Source: an uncultured Solimonas sp.
GTDB taxonomy: Bacteria > Pseudomonadota > Gammaproteobacteria > Nevskiales > Nevskiaceae
Assembly: GCA_946478985.1 (NCBI GenBank)
Contig: CAMLDZ010000007.1
Span: 1 to 56,664 of the forward strand
Length of the DNA stretch: 56,664 nt
Direction of reading: 5' to 3'
The position numbers were made by a program, and so were the translations under genes. Shown in pieces: positions 8,756 through 18,953 of the stretch; positions within the stretch are counted from its first letter, which is position 1; each line of letters opens with the position of its first letter. The notes under the pieces were generated by a model. That model worked only from the letters and a program-made list of their open reading frames with translations, ran no database searches and was not told the DNA's origin.

Positions 8756-8893
8756 GGCGTTCTCCTTCCAAAGTCGAGTGCGCAGTATGCACCTCAGGCG
8801 CGCGCCGCCCGCACAGGGTCTGGGTAGCTTTCCGGACGCGGTGCGCGGCGTGCTTCGCTAAGATCGTTCGCCTTCCCACGAACCTTCCGAGCC

Positions 8894-10747
8894 ATGCCGC
8901 GCAAGTCCTCGACGTCTTCCCTGATCGTGATCGGCGGCTTGCTGATCGGCAATGCCGCGCAGGCGGCCGGCGGCGATCCGCACTCCTACGCCAACATTCA
9001 GGACTTCCGCACCCGCGAGCTGGCGATCGAGCTGACCGTCGACTTCGACAAGAAGCAGCTGCGCGGCGAGGCCGAGCTGCAGTTGCAGCGGCTCAATCCC
9101 AAGGCGCGGCAGCTGGTGCTCGACACGCGCGATCTGGATATCGAAGCGGTCGAGGCCGGCAGCGGCAGCACGTTGAAGAGTGCTGCCTTCAAGCTCGCCA
9201 AGGCAGACCCGATCCTCGGCAGCGCGCTGAGCATCGAGCTGCCGGCCAGCGCCGACCGCGTGCGCATCCGCTATGCGACGCGCCCCAGCGCTTCGGGCCT
9301 GCAATGGTTGGCGCCGGCGCAAACGGCCGGCGGCAAGCTGCCGTTCCTGTTCACGCAATCGCAGGCGATCCACGCGCGCAGCTGGATTCCGCTGCAGGAC
9401 ACGCCGTCGGTGCGCGCGCCGTACCGCGCGCGCATCCACACGCCGAAGGAACTGCGCGCGGTGATGAGCGCGGACAACGATCCCAAGGCGGCGCAGGACG
9501 GCGACTACGCGTTCTCGATGCCGCAACCGATCCCCTCGTACCTGATCGCGCTGGCCGTCGGCGATCTGCAGTTCCGCGAGCTCGGCGCACGCACTGGCGT
9601 CTATGCCGAGCCGGCGACGATCGAAGCCGCTGCGAAAGAATTCGACGACACCGAGCAGATGCTGGTGCGCTGCGAGGCGGTGTTCGGTCCGTACCGCTGG
9701 GGCCGCTACGACCTGCTGATCCTGCCGCCGAGCTTTCCGTACGGCGGCATGGAGAATCCGCGGCTGACGTTTGCGACGCCGACGGTGATCGCCGGTGATA
9801 AATCGCTGGTCTCGCTGGTCGCGCACGAGCTGGCGCATTCCTGGTCCGGCAACCTGGTCACCAACGCCGTCTGGGGCGACTTCTGGCTCAACGAGGGTTT
9901 CACCAATCATCTGACCTTCCGCATCATGGAAGAGGTCTACGGCAAGGACGTCGCGCAGCAGGAGCGCGTGCTCGACGCCACCGAACTCAAGCAGACCCTG
10001 GAGCGGCTCGACAACGACGGCGACAAGACCCTGGTGCCCGATCTCGTCGGCCGCGATCCGGACGACGGCGTCACCGATGTGCCGTACGCGCGCGGCGCGC
10101 TATTCCTCGCCTATCTGGAAGCCCGGTTCACGCGGCCGGTGTTCGATCAGTTCCTGCGCGGCTGGTTCGACAGCCATGCGTTCCAGAGCGTGCGCACCGA
10201 GGATTTCCTCAAGTACCTGCACGCCGAACTGCTCGACAAGAAGCCGGGCGTGGTCTCCGAGGCGGAGCTGAATGCCTGGCTGCGCGTGCCGGCGATGCCG
10301 GCCGACACGATCTGGCCGCAGTCGGATGCCTTCGCCAAGGTCGATGCCCAGCGCCAGGCCTGGCAGTCCGGCGCGCGCAAGGCCGCCAGGCTCGACACCA
10401 AGGGCTGGGACACCCGGCAATGGGTGTACTTCCTCGACGCGCTGCCGCCTCTGAAATCGCAGCAGCTCGCGGAGCTCGACCAGGCTTTCGCCTTCTCGAA
10501 GACCGGCAACGCCATCATTGCCAGCCAGTGGTGGCAGCTGTGCGCCAAGAGCCACTACGCCGCCGCCGATGCCGGGATCGGCGCGTACCTGGGTCAGGTC
10601 GGCCGCATGAAGCTGATCGTGCCGATCTACCGCGAACTGGCGAAGACAGCGCAAGGCCGCGCCCAGGCGCAGGCGCTGTTCGAGCGCTGGCGTGAGCGCT
10701 ACCACCCGATCGCCCAGGACGCCATCGCCAAGGTGATCAAGGGATGA
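8894..10747 (+). CDS. M1-family zinc aminopeptidase (LTA4-hydrolase-like)
   Basis: A 617-residue exported M1 peptidase. After a signal peptide (about residues 1-25) comes a beta-rich N-domain, then the exopeptidase motif GGMENP and the zinc site HELAHSW (His311, Glu312, His315) with Glu334 as third ligand. The C-terminal half resembles the helical leukotriene-A4-hydrolase domain. Such enzymes remove N-terminal residues from peptides. Its stop overlaps the next start in ATGA (10744-10747), so the DUF3465 gene is probably co-translated. Confidence 0.93.
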   Translation: MPRKSSTSSLIVIGGLLIGNAAQAAGGDPHSYANIQDFRTRELAIELTVDFDKKQLRGEAELQLQRLNPKARQLVLDTRDLDIEAVEAGSGSTLKSAAFKLAKADPILGSALSIELPASADRVRIRYATRPSASGLQWLAPAQTAGGKLPFLFTQSQAIHARSWIPLQDTPSVRAPYRARIHTPKELRAVMSADNDPKAAQDGDYAFSMPQPIPSYLIALAVGDLQFRELGARTGVYAEPATIEAAAKEFDDTEQMLVRCEAVFGPYRWGRYDLLILPPSFPYGGMENPRLTFATPTVIAGDKSLVSLVAHELAHSWSGNLVTNAVWGDFWLNEGFTNHLTFRIMEEVYGKDVAQQERVLDATELKQTLERLDNDGDKTLVPDLVGRDPDDGVTDVPYARGALFLAYLEARFTRPVFDQFLRGWFDSHAFQSVRTEDFLKYLHAELLDKKPGVVSEAELNAWLRVPAMPADTIWPQSDAFAKVDAQRQAWQSGARKAARLDTKGWDTRQWVYFLDALPPLKSQQLAELDQAFAFSKTGNAIIASQWWQLCAKSHYAAADAGIGAYLGQVGRMKLIVPIYRELAKTAQGRAQAQALFERWRERYHPIAQDAIAKVIKG

Positions 10748-11184
10748 AGCGGCTGCTGCTGCTGGGCCTGATCGTCGGCGCGGCGCTGGCGTATCAGCGC
10801 TACGAAGCCGCGCCCGCTGCGCATGCCGATGTGGCGCAGACCGCGCCTGCCGACAACGGCGCGCTGGAAGCGGCGATCGACCGTCAGGCGCAGGACGTCC
10901 AGGTCAGCGGCAGCGGCACCGTCATCAAGGTCCTGCCGGATGACAACGACGGCAGCCGTCACCAGCGGTTCATCCTGGAGCTGGAATCCGGCCGCACGCT
11001 GCTGATCGCCCACAACATCGATCTGGCGCCACGGCTGGAGCCGCTGCGCCGCGGCGATCTCGTCAGCTTTCACGGCGAATACGTGTGGAACAACAAGGGC
11101 GGCGTCGTGCACTGGACGCATCACGATCCGCGCGGCCGCCATCCGGACGGCTGGCTGCGCAAGGGCGCGCAGCAGGTGCAGTAA
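10744..11184 (+). CDS. DUF3465-domain exported protein
   Basis: A 146-residue protein with an N-terminal signal or anchor helix and a DUF3465 domain from about residue 40. The domain has VSGSGTVIKVLPDDNDGSRH, the LIAHNIDLAPR stretch, and the closing WTHHDPRGRHPDGW. The pattern is that of a small OB-like fold of unknown function. The start overlaps the M1 peptidase stop by four bases and a clear terminator follows, so the two genes form an operon. Confidence 0.9.
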   Translation: MKRLLLLGLIVGAALAYQRYEAAPAAHADVAQTAPADNGALEAAIDRQAQDVQVSGSGTVIKVLPDDNDGSRHQRFILELESGRTLLIAHNIDLAPRLEPLRRGDLVSFHGEYVWNNKGGVVHWTHHDPRGRHPDGWLRKGAQQVQ

Positions 11185-11187
11185 AAG

Positions 11188-11213
11188 AAAAGGCCGCCCG
11201 GAGGCGGCCTTTT
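11188..11213. terminator. Bidirectional rho-independent terminator
   Basis: A perfect 11-bp stem, AAAAGGCCGCC with GGCGGCCTTTT, around a four-base loop. It lies between the convergent DUF3465 and mdh genes, and its A and T runs serve both directions. The terminator at 27288-27315 has the same stem sequence. Confidence 0.93.
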
Positions 11214-11228
11214 CGATACACGGACGGC

Positions 11229-12218
11229 TTACTTCAGCAGCTCTTCGATCGCGGCGCGCTCTTCGCGCAGTTCCTGCTCGGTCGCGTTGATGCGCGACTG
11301 CGAGAACTCGTCGACCGACAGGCCCTGCACGATCTCGTACTGGCCGTTCTTGCAGATGCAGGGGTAGCCGAACACGACGCCCGGCTTGATGCCGTAGCTG
11401 CCGTCGCTGGGCACGCCCATGCTGACCCACTTGCCGTTGCTGCCCAGCGCCCAGTCGCGCATGTGATCGACGGCGGCCGAGGCGGCCGAAGCGGCCGACG
11501 ACAGGCCGCGCGCCTTGATGATGGCGGCGCCGCGCTGCTGCACGGTCGGGATGAAGTCCTTCTCGACCCAGGCCTGGTCGACCAGGCTCCTGGCCGGCTT
11601 GCCGGCCACCGTGCAGTGGCTGATGTCCGGGTACTGCGTCGAGCTGTGGTTGCCCCAGATGATCATCTTCTCGATGTCATTGAAGTGCGTGCCGGTCTTG
11701 GCCGACAGCTGCGACAGCGCGCGGTTGTGGTCCAGACGCACCATGGCGTGGATCTGCTTCGGGTCCAGGCCACCCTTGACCGCGGCCGAGGCGGCGATCA
11801 GCGCATTGGTGTTGGCCGGATTGCCGACCACCAGCGCGCGCACGTCCTTGCTGGCCTTGGCGGCGAGCGCCTTGCCCTGCGGGCCGAAGATGCCGCCGTT
11901 GGCGGTCAGCAGGTCCTTGCGCTCCATGCCCGGGCCGCGCGGACGGGCGCCGACGAACAGCGCGTAGTCGGTACCGTCGAAGGCTTCCATCGCGTCGCCA
12001 TGGGCCTCAATGCCGGCGACCAGCGGGAACGCGCAGTCATCGACTTCCATGATCGTGCCCTTGAGCTTCTCCTGAACTTCCGGCACCGGCACTTCGAGCA
12101 GCTGCAGGATCACCGGCTGGTCCGGGCCGAGCATCGAGCCGCTGGCGACGCGGAAGATCAGCGAGTAGGCAATCTGGCCGGCGGCGCCAGTGATGGCGAC
12201 CTTGACGGGCTTCTTCAT
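11229..12218 (-). CDS. mdh: Malate dehydrogenase
   Basis: A 329-residue NAD-dependent malate dehydrogenase of the TCA cycle. The Rossmann motif GAAGQIAY is at residues 11-18, the substrate arginines lie in [16 protein letters not shown] follows, and the catalytic Asp/His pair lies in RLDHNR and [11 protein letters not shown]. It is the longer type found in many GC-rich proteobacteria. The ATG at 12218 follows CGGAG. The open frame runs on upstream to 13103, antisense-free but within priA in another frame, and is spurious there. Downstream of priA on the same strand with a 119-base gap. Confidence 0.96.
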   Translation of the reverse strand: MKKPVKVAITGAAGQIAYSLIFRVASGSMLGPDQPVILQLLEVPVPEVQEKLKGTIMEVDDCAFPLVAGIEAHGDAMEAFDGTDYALFVGARPRGPGMERKDLLTANGGIFGPQGKALAAKASKDVRALVVGNPANTNALIAASAAVKGGLDPKQIHAMVRLDHNRALSQLSAKTGTHFNDIEKMIIWGNHSSTQYPDISHCTVAGKPARSLVDQAWVEKDFIPTVQQRGAAIIKARGLSSAASAASAAVDHMRDWALGSNGKWVSMGVPSDGSYGIKPGVVFGYPCICKNGQYEIVQGLSVDEFSQSRINATEQELREERAAIEELLK

Positions 12219-12337
12219 GAGCACGGACTCCGAATGAGAGCGGGACGGGTTAAGGGGGCGCAATTCTAGCTGCTTGGCGGGCTGGCGGGAAAATGGCCGG
12301 GTTTGCGAGGCGATGCCCGATGTTTGCGCCTCAGCCG

Positions 12338-14509
12338 TCAGAACAGATCCGCCGGATCGACATCCATCGACCACCTCAGCCCGCGCGCCTCGGGCAATTC
12401 GCCGAGGCGTGGCACGGTGGCGGCCAGCGCCTGCTGCAGCGCGGCGCGGCTTTTGGCCTGCAGCAGCAGCTGCGCGCGGCTGTAGCCGGCGCGGCGTTCC
12501 ATGCCGGAGGGGATCGGCTCCATCGCCTCCACCTGCATGAAGGGCTGGTAGAGCTGTCGGGCGGCGACCAGGAAGCGCATGGCCAGCGCCGGCTGCTGCG
12601 ACTCGGCGCGCAGCAGCGCCAGATGCGTGTACGGCGGCAGCAGCGCCATCTCGCGTTCGGCCAGCAGGGCGTCCGTCAGTGCGCGATAGCCGTCGCGGAC
12701 CAAGGTCTGCAGCAGCGGGTGGTCCGGCTCGTGGGTCTGCAGCCAGACTTCGCCGGCGCCGCCGCTGCGGCCGGCGCGGCCGGCGACCTGGGTGACCAGC
12801 TGGCCCATGCGTTCGATGGCGCGGAAGTCGGCGCCGTACAGCGCCTGATCGGCGGAGACGATGCCGACCATCGCCAGATTCGGGAAGTCGTGGCCCTTGG
12901 CGAGGATCTGCGTGCCGACCAGCACGTCGATCCTGCGGGCGCGGATGTCGGCCAGCAGCGTTTGCAGCTCGCTGCGCTTCTGGATGCGGTCCGAATCGAT
13001 GCGCTCGACGCGCTGGCGCGGATAGCGGTTGGCCAGCGCCTGCTCGATGCGCTCGGTGCCCTGGCCCAGCGGCATCAGCTCGGCGGCACCGCATGACGGG
13101 CATTCGCGCGGCGCCGGCTGCTGCGCGCCGCAGTGGTGGCAGATCAGGCGGTTGCGGCCGCGGTGCAGGGTCAGCCGCGCATCGCAGTGGGTGCAGGCGG
13201 CGCGCCAGCCGCAGCTGTGGCAGAGCAGCATCGGCGCGTAGCCGCGGCGGTTGATGAACAGCAGCGCCTGGTCGCCGCGCTCCAGGCAGCGGTCCAGCGC
13301 CTGCAGCAGCGGCGCCGAGAGACCATGTTCCAGATGCTGGCCGCGCACATCGATGACACCGAGCTTCGGCGGCGGCGCGGCGTGCACGCGGTGATCGAGA
13401 CGGACGTGGCGGTAGCGGCCGGCGCGGGCATTGAACAGGCTTTCCAGCGAGGGCGTGGCACTGCCGAGAATCAGCTCGGCGCGCAGCCGCTGCGCGCGCA
13501 CCACCGCCAGATCACGCGCCGAATAGCGGAAGTTGTCCTGCTGCTTGAACGAGGCGTCGTGCTCCTCGTCGACGACGATCAGCGCCAGCTTCGCGAACGG
13601 CACGAAGATCGCCGAGCGCGTGCCGATCACCACCTGCGCGTAACCGGCGCGCGCCGCCAGCCAGCTGTCCTCGCGCTCGCGTTCGCTCATGCCGGAGTGG
13701 AAGGCGAACACGCGGCTGCCGAAGCGCTCGGTCAGCCGCGCCTGCAGCTGCGGCGTCAGGCTGATTTCCGGCACCAGCACCAGGGCCTGGCCGCCGGCCG
13801 CCAGCACCGCGGCGATGCGCCGCAGGTACAGCTCGGTCTTGCCGCTGCCGGTCACGCCTTCGAGCAGGCTGACGGCGAAACCGGCCTGCGCCGCCTCGTC
13901 CAGCGCGGCGAGCGCCGCCGCCTGCTCGGCGGTCAGCGCCGGGCCGCTGGCGACGGTCGGGGCGGCGGCATCGGCGGCGATGGCTTCGACCCAGCCGAGT
14001 TCGCCCAGCCGCCGCCGCATGGCCGCCGGCACCGCCCAGTCGGCGGCGCTCTGCGGCCCGGCCAGCAGCGCCTGCAGCGCCGCGCGCTGCGCGGCGGCGC
14101 GCGCCGGCAGGGTATCGAGGGCGGCGCGGCCGGCCGCGCTGAGTTGCCAGACCTCCGGCGCGGCCCATTGCGGCGCCTCGCCGTGCTTGAGCCGGCCCGG
14201 CAGCGCGGCGGTGAACACCTCGCCGATCGGGTGGCGGTAGTACTCGGCGGCCCATTCGCACAGCGACACCAGTTCGGCCGGCAGCAGCGGCTCGGCGTCG
14301 AGCAGGGCGTCGAGCGGCCGGTAGTCCTGGCCGTCGCCGGCGGCCTCGAACGCGGCGCGGACGATCACGCCCTGCAGCTTGCGTCGGCCGAACGGCACGC
14401 GCACGCGCAGGCCGGGCCGCGCTTGCGCGGCCCGGCCTGCGTCGATGCGGTAATCGAAGCTCCGGTACAGCGGCACCGGCACCGCCACGCTGATCAGCAG
14501 CTCGTTCAC
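12338..14509 (-). CDS. priA: Primosomal protein N' (replication restart helicase PriA)
   Basis: A 723-residue PriA. The order is an N-terminal 3'-end-binding domain, a helicase core with Walker [10 protein letters not shown] (Lys224), Walker B DEEHD, and between the helicase lobes the zinc module with CHSCGW, CTHC, CHHCG and CPSCG. PriA reloads the replisome at stalled forks. The start [14 protein letters not shown] is the usual family start. A DnaA-box-like TGTGGATAA lies a few bases upstream (14514-14522). Confidence 0.97.
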   Translation of the reverse strand: MNELLISVAVPVPLYRSFDYRIDAGRAAQARPGLRVRVPFGRRKLQGVIVRAAFEAAGDGQDYRPLDALLDAEPLLPAELVSLCEWAAEYYRHPIGEVFTAALPGRLKHGEAPQWAAPEVWQLSAAGRAALDTLPARAAAQRAALQALLAGPQSAADWAVPAAMRRRLGELGWVEAIAADAAAPTVASGPALTAEQAAALAALDEAAQAGFAVSLLEGVTGSGKTELYLRRIAAVLAAGGQALVLVPEISLTPQLQARLTERFGSRVFAFHSGMSEREREDSWLAARAGYAQVVIGTRSAIFVPFAKLALIVVDEEHDASFKQQDNFRYSARDLAVVRAQRLRAELILGSATPSLESLFNARAGRYRHVRLDHRVHAAPPPKLGVIDVRGQHLEHGLSAPLLQALDRCLERGDQALLFINRRGYAPMLLCHSCGWRAACTHCDARLTLHRGRNRLICHHCGAQQPAPRECPSCGAAELMPLGQGTERIEQALANRYPRQRVERIDSDRIQKRSELQTLLADIRARRIDVLVGTQILAKGHDFPNLAMVGIVSADQALYGADFRAIERMGQLVTQVAGRAGRSGGAGEVWLQTHEPDHPLLQTLVRDGYRALTDALLAEREMALLPPYTHLALLRAESQQPALAMRFLVAARQLYQPFMQVEAMEPIPSGMERRAGYSRAQLLLQAKSRAALQQALAATVPRLGELPEARGLRWSMDVDPADLF

Positions 14510-14910
14510 AGCCTGTGGATAAGTATGTGCATGGCGAGGAGCGCTAGCGCGGCGAAGTGCTCAAGGCGCACCGGTAAACCTTGGCGACGGCCACTTTCTT
14601 GATTAACAAATTCATATAAATCAGAAGGATGCATCCATGTTAACAGAAGATGAACGAAGCGCGGCTTGCTTCAGGCGCGGTTCCATGGTGCTCCCCTCTT
14701 GTGCATAAGGACCGGCGACGGGCCGGTGAAGAGCAGGATTGCACGGTATCGCAACACCGTTGTCATGGTCGCAGGGCGTCGCGGCCAGCATGGTGCATGG
14801 CTTGCGTGATCACACAAAAATGTATGGCAAGCCTGCGCCGTGCCAGCCGATTTCGCCGCTCGCCACCGCCGCGCCTAGCGCCCCGGTGGCCGGCAGCGGC
14901 GGCCCGCCGT
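14510..14910. other. 401-base gap upstream of priA
   Basis: No gene that I can support. Next to priA is TGTGGATAA (14514-14522), an exact DnaA-box match in reverse. At about 14600-14650 the sequence is unusually AT-rich for this genome. On the minus strand this stretch holds TTAACA (14638-14643) and TATATG (14613-14618), 19 bases apart, a weak promoter candidate for priA. The rest (14660-14910) has short open frames on both strands without ribosome sites or recognisable proteins. Confidence 0.5.
14514..14522 (-). promoter_or_regulatory. Possible DnaA box beside priA
   Basis: TGTGGATAA, the reverse complement of the consensus TTATCCACA, five bases before the priA start codon. It is a single box with no cluster around it, so chance occurrence is possible. 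If used, it would tie priA expression to DnaA level. Confidence 0.25.
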
Positions 14911-15456
14911 TCAACGACCGTAGAGCGCGGTGATCCGTGCGCTGCCCAGGGCATGCGCGTGAATCATGAAGCCGGCCAGTGCCGGGGTGGCGTTGGGCGG
15001 CAGCTCCAGCACGGTGTCGAGTGCATAGACGGTGAAGTGGTAGCGGTGCGGCTTGTCGCCCGGCGGCGGGCAGGCGCCGCCGAAGCCGGGCGTGCCGAAG
15101 TCGGTGCCGAGCTGGCGGCTGCCCTCGGGCAGTCTCTTGCCGTCGGCGCTGCCGGCGCCGGCCGGCAGGCCGCGCGCCTCGGCCGGCAGGTTGACCACCA
15201 CCCAGTGCCACCAGCCGCTGCCGGTCGGTGCGTCCGGATCGTAGACCGTCAGCGCGTAGCTCTTGGTGCCGGCCGGGCCGGCGGTCCAGCTCAGCGCCGG
15301 CGAGCGGTTGCCACCGCTGCAGCCGAAGCCGGCGTAGACCTGCGCCTCGGCGAGCGGCTTCTGCTCGGCGATCTCGGTGCTGCTCAGCCTGAAGTCGGCG
15401 GCCAGCGCGGCGAACGAGCAGCCCAGCAGTGCGGCGGCGAAAGCGGTCTTGAACAT
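14911..15456 (-). CDS. YbhB/YbcL family PEBP-like protein, exported
   Basis: A 181-residue phosphatidylethanolamine-binding-protein homologue of the bacterial YbhB/YbcL type. A signal peptide ends near residue 20 (FAALA-AD). Core motifs are NRSPALSWTAGPAGT, the anion-binding YDPDAPTGSGWWHWVVVNLP, and the C-terminal PHRYHFTVYALD. The ligand and role are not established for the family. AGGAG lies eight bases before the ATG. It is alone on its strand between priA and an AraC-type regulator. Confidence 0.93.
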   Translation of the reverse strand: MFKTAFAAALLGCSFAALAADFRLSSTEIAEQKPLAEAQVYAGFGCSGGNRSPALSWTAGPAGTKSYALTVYDPDAPTGSGWWHWVVVNLPAEARGLPAGAGSADGKRLPEGSRQLGTDFGTPGFGGACPPPGDKPHRYHFTVYALDTVLELPPNATPALAGFMIHAHALGSARITALYGR

Positions 15457-15576
15457 CGGCGGACTCCTGTCTGGTTGGGGCGACGGCGCGCAGTGTCGCC
15501 AATTGCGTCGGCGCCCGGTATGCCGAAACGCGCAAGATCGAGGCAGAGCCGCTCAGGGCGCGTGGGCCCGGCGGGC

Positions 15577-16374
15577 TCAGCCGCGAATCGCCGAGGGTGC
15601 CACGCCGAAGCGCCGCCGGAACGCCGCCGAGAAGCGCGAGGCGGACTGGTAGCCGGCGTCATGGGCGATCCGCTCGATCGCTCGTGTCGTGCTCTGCAGC
15701 TGCGCCAGCGCCTGGCCCAGGCGCAGATCGCCGAGCAGCTCGCGCAGCGTGGTGCCATCGGCGGCGAGGCGGCGGCGCAGGGTGGCCTCGCTGAGCGCCA
15801 GCTGCGCGGCGATTTCGGCGCTGCGCCAGGCCCGCTGCGGATCGCCGGCGAGCAGCGCATGGACGCGCTCGCGGGCGCCGGGCTCGGCGCGCAGGCCGGC
15901 ATGGAAACCCTGCTCGGCCAGGGCCAGCCAGACCTCCTCGAAACGGTGGCGCAGCAGGGCCTCGGCCAGCGCCGGTTCGGCCAGGCCGTCGCGCAGATGG
16001 GTCACCGCCTGCGTCAGTGCCGGTCCGGCCTGCAGCGGCAGCCATGGCGGCGGCGTGCGCGGCGCGGCGGCACGGGCGCGCAACAGCTGCGGATCGAACT
16101 CGATGCACAGCGCCGCATACGGCGTCTGCGCGTCGGCCGGAATGTTCTCGACGTCGAGCTGCACGCCGGCCGGCACCGCGAACCACTGGCCGGCATCGAA
16201 GACGATCTGGTCATCGCCGCGGCGCAGTCGCTTGCGACCGGACTGCACGGCGATCAGCGCCGGCGCGCTGAAGCGCAGGCTGCGCAGCCGATGGCGGCCG
16301 GCACTGTTGATCTGCAGATAGCCGCCGAGCCCGGCGCGTGCGGCGTACGGCGGCAGGATCGGCCCGCGGTTCAC
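15577..16374 (-). CDS. AraC-family transcriptional regulator
   Basis: A 265-residue regulator with an N-terminal cupin-like sensing region (about 1-110, including FDAGQWFAVPAGVQ) and a C-terminal double helix-turn-helix (about 165-262) ending IAHDAGYQSASRFSAAFRR and FGVAPS. The start is GTG, overlapping the stop of the upstream transporter gene as GTGA (16371-16374), so it is translated with that gene. The inducer is unknown. Coupling to a YhhQ-type transporter suggests, but does not show, a shared substrate. Confidence 0.9.
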   Translation of the reverse strand: MNRGPILPPYAARAGLGGYLQINSAGRHRLRSLRFSAPALIAVQSGRKRLRRGDDQIVFDAGQWFAVPAGVQLDVENIPADAQTPYAALCIEFDPQLLRARAAAPRTPPPWLPLQAGPALTQAVTHLRDGLAEPALAEALLRHRFEEVWLALAEQGFHAGLRAEPGARERVHALLAGDPQRAWRSAEIAAQLALSEATLRRRLAADGTTLRELLGDLRLGQALAQLQSTTRAIERIAHDAGYQSASRFSAAFRRRFGVAPSAIRG

Positions 16375-17114
16375 GGGCCGCGGCGGACCTCGCCGTCATC
16401 GCGCAGGCTGAACGGCGTGAAGCGCGTCTGCGTGTCGTAGACATCGACGCCCTCGGCGCGCTTGAGCAGGCCGACCACCTTGTAGGTCACCGGCGTCAGC
16501 ACGATCTCGACGCAGACCTTGAAGACGAAGTTGAACAGCACCGCGCCGATCATCGCCTGCGTGGTCCACAGCCCGCCGAAAGCGATCGGATAGAACAGCG
16601 CGGAGTCGGCGAACTGGCCGCAGATGGTCGAGCCGATCGTGCGCATCCACAAGTGCCGGCCCTGCGTCCACACCTTCATCCGCGCCATCACGTAGGAGTT
16701 GAGGAAGTCGCCGACCCAGTAGGCGACCATACTGCCGAGGACGATGCGCCAGGTGTTGCCGAACGCCACTTCCAGCGCCGGCTGCAGCTTGAGGTTGTAC
16801 GGGTCCTGCGCCACCGGCATCGCCAGCACCGCGTAGGTCATGAAGGTGGCGAACAGCATCGCCGCGAAGCCGGCCCAGATCGCGCGGCGCGCGCGGGCGT
16901 AGCCATACACCTCGGTCAGCACGTCGCCGAAGATATAGCCGATCGGGAAGAACAGATTGCCGGCCGAGAACACGAACGTGCCGAAGTACGGCAGGTCCAG
17001 TTCACAGAGCTTGCCGGGGCCGATCAGGTTGGAGCACAGCAGAACGGCGACCGTGCCGCCAAGCAGGAAGTCGTAATAGCGGAAGCCGGTCGAGGCCGGC
17101 GCGGCGACGGACAT
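16371..17114 (-). CDS. yhhQ: Queuosine-precursor transporter (YhhQ/VUT family)
   Basis: A 247-residue inner-membrane protein with about six helices. Recognisable segments are the N-terminal LLGGTVAVLLCSNLIGPGK, the FPIGYIFGDVLTEVYGYARAR loop and the late STICGQFADSALFY. YhhQ proteins import queuosine precursors (preQ0/preQ1) for tRNA modification; older names are VUT or DUF165. I use the ATG at 17114, just before the first conserved segment, not the longer frame to 17177. It is followed without a gap by the AraC regulator. Confidence 0.9.
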   Translation of the reverse strand: MSVAAPASTGFRYYDFLLGGTVAVLLCSNLIGPGKLCELDLPYFGTFVFSAGNLFFPIGYIFGDVLTEVYGYARARRAIWAGFAAMLFATFMTYAVLAMPVAQDPYNLKLQPALEVAFGNTWRIVLGSMVAYWVGDFLNSYVMARMKVWTQGRHLWMRTIGSTICGQFADSALFYPIAFGGLWTTQAMIGAVLFNFVFKVCVEIVLTPVTYKVVGLLKRAEGVDVYDTQTRFTPFSLRDDGEVRRGP

Positions 17115-17189
17115 GGGCGGGCGTGGACTGGAGTGGACGCGGTGCGCCGCAGCATACGCCAAGGCGCCCGCCTTCATCCGCCGCCGTCT

Positions 17190-18872
17190 TCAGTGCCGCG
17201 CCAGCAGCAGGCTCTCGGCGATGGCCTCGCGGTCCCAGGCTGCCGCCTGCGGCAGCCGCAGGCGCAGGTCGCCGGCTTCCGGGCGGCGCAGCCATGGGGC
17301 CTGTTCGAGGCGCTCGACCAAGGCCGGGATATCGCTGCGCGGTTCGATGCGCTCGTTCCACAGTGCCAGCAGCTGGCGCACCGCCGCTTCGCGCTGCGCC
17401 GGGCGGTCCGGCGTCGCCAGCGTCAGCGGCAGCGTCGGCGTGACCAGGATGATCAGCGACTCCTGCCGCCGCGCGTCGACGCTGCGCTGCGTGAACCAGT
17501 TGAGCACCGGCACCTCGCCGGCCACCGGCACCCTGGAGACGGTCTTGTCGGACACCTGTTCCGACAGCGCGCTGAGCACCAGCGTCTGGCCGAACTCGAT
17601 ATCGGCGGTCGCCGACACCGACTGGCGGAACGTGGTCAGCGAGGCCGGGAAGCTGCCGATCTGGTCCTGCGACAGGAATGAGCGCGCAGCGTCGACGCGG
17701 AACGTCACCTTGTTCTGGCTGATCGCCTCCGGAATCACCTTGAGCTGGACGCCGACGTCGATCGGCTGCAGCTGGCCGAGGTTGATACCGCTGACCGCGA
17801 CGCTGAGCGTGCGGCCGGCAAAGAACTGCGACTCGCGGCCGAGGTGGGCGGTGATCGACGGCCGCGCGACGACGCTGTAGTACTGGCCGGAGTCGTTGAA
17901 CAGGTTGAGGCTGTAGTCGAGCTGCGGCGTCGAGATCTGCGAGGTGATGGTGCGCGAGGTCTCGCGGCCGATGCCGCTGATGCTCTGCTGCGCCAGCGTG
18001 TTGCTGTAGCCGTACAGCACGCGCAGGCCGTCGAACAGGTTGATGCCGCGGCTGGCGCGGTCGAGCACCGAGTTGAGCAGGATCGTTACCTCGACGACGA
18101 CCTGATTCAGCGGATTTTCCGCCGCGGCCGGCGCCTGATCGCGGCCGCGTGTCTCGGCCTCGCCCAGCGGCGTCTGCCGCTGCGCCGGCGTCACGTCCAG
18201 ATACTCGTTGACGCGCTGCTGCGCATGGCGGGCCTCGGCGGCATTGCTGCCATCCAGCGCCAGCTGGCGGAGCAGATCGCGCGCCGCCGGGCGGCCCTCG
18301 GCGGCCAGCGCAAAGGCCTGCAGACGGATCACGTCGGCCTGTTCGGGTGCCAGCTCGCGGCTACGCTGAGCCGCCAGCTGCAGCATCGGCAGATCCTGCT
18401 GGTAGTACGAGGCGACGCCGAGTCCGTAGAACGCTTCCCAGCGTCGCGGCTGGTCGAGCGCGGCCTCGGCGAAGCGTGCCTGCGCCTGGCGGTGATCGCC
18501 GCGCTCCAGTTCCAGGAAGCCCAGCCGCAGCAGGGCCCAGTAGTGGCCGGGTGCGAAGCGCTCGGCATTGGCGTAGCCGACGGCGGCGAGGTCGAGCCGC
18601 GCGCGGTCGCGCTCGCGGCCGATCTGCTCCTCCGTCAGCGCATGCAGGAACTGCAGGGGGCCGTTGCGCAGATCCTGCTGCAGCAGCCGCGCCAGCGGCG
18701 CCTGCGCGGCGTCCCAGCGGCCGGCGTGCAGGGCCTGTTCGGCGAGCGACCAGTCGGATTCGGCGGAGCCGGTGCGGCTGCCGCTGCTGGCGCAGCCGCC
18801 GAGCGCGGCGCTCAGGGTCAGCGCCACGCTCAGCGCCGGCAGCCGGGCGCGCAGCAAGGTTTTGGCAAGCAT
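17190..18872 (-). CDS. TPR-containing secretin-like lipoprotein
   Basis: A 560-residue outer-membrane candidate. The lipobox is LGGC (Cys27). Residues about 40-220 are helical TPR-like repeats (for example WEAFYGLGVASYYQQDLP). From about 250 follows a secretin region: VVEVTILLNSVLDRASRG, then GVQLKVIPEAISQNKVTFRV, SVSATADIEFGQTLVLSAL and the terminal VPVAGEVPVLNWFTQRS with ESLIILVTP. Secretins form large outer-membrane channels in type II/III secretion and pilus systems. Here no ATPase, platform protein or pilin gene is in the window, so it is an orphan. AAGGA precedes the ATG. It is last in a three-gene run beside the kinase gene. Confidence 0.82.
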   Translation of the reverse strand: MLAKTLLRARLPALSVALTLSAALGGCASSGSRTGSAESDWSLAEQALHAGRWDAAQAPLARLLQQDLRNGPLQFLHALTEEQIGRERDRARLDLAAVGYANAERFAPGHYWALLRLGFLELERGDHRQAQARFAEAALDQPRRWEAFYGLGVASYYQQDLPMLQLAAQRSRELAPEQADVIRLQAFALAAEGRPAARDLLRQLALDGSNAAEARHAQQRVNEYLDVTPAQRQTPLGEAETRGRDQAPAAAENPLNQVVVEVTILLNSVLDRASRGINLFDGLRVLYGYSNTLAQQSISGIGRETSRTITSQISTPQLDYSLNLFNDSGQYYSVVARPSITAHLGRESQFFAGRTLSVAVSGINLGQLQPIDVGVQLKVIPEAISQNKVTFRVDAARSFLSQDQIGSFPASLTTFRQSVSATADIEFGQTLVLSALSEQVSDKTVSRVPVAGEVPVLNWFTQRSVDARRQESLIILVTPTLPLTLATPDRPAQREAAVRQLLALWNERIEPRSDIPALVERLEQAPWLRRPEAGDLRLRLPQAAAWDREAIAESLLLARH

Positions 18873-18953
18873 GGTGAAAGTCCTTGTCGGGCTCCGGCGC
18901 GGCCGGAACGCAAATGGCTTGGATGGGGGGCGGGTCTGGGAGAGGCCGGGTCG

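Noticed and set aside
11229..13103. Apparent fusion of a long N-terminal extension to malate dehydrogenase
   Set aside because: The extension lies in another frame of priA; MDH homology starts exactly at the ATG at 12218 after CGGAG.
14739..14933. 64-residue plus-strand frame in the gap before the YbhB gene
   Set aside because: No ribosome site, composition like a shadow frame, and its end overlaps the YbhB coding region.
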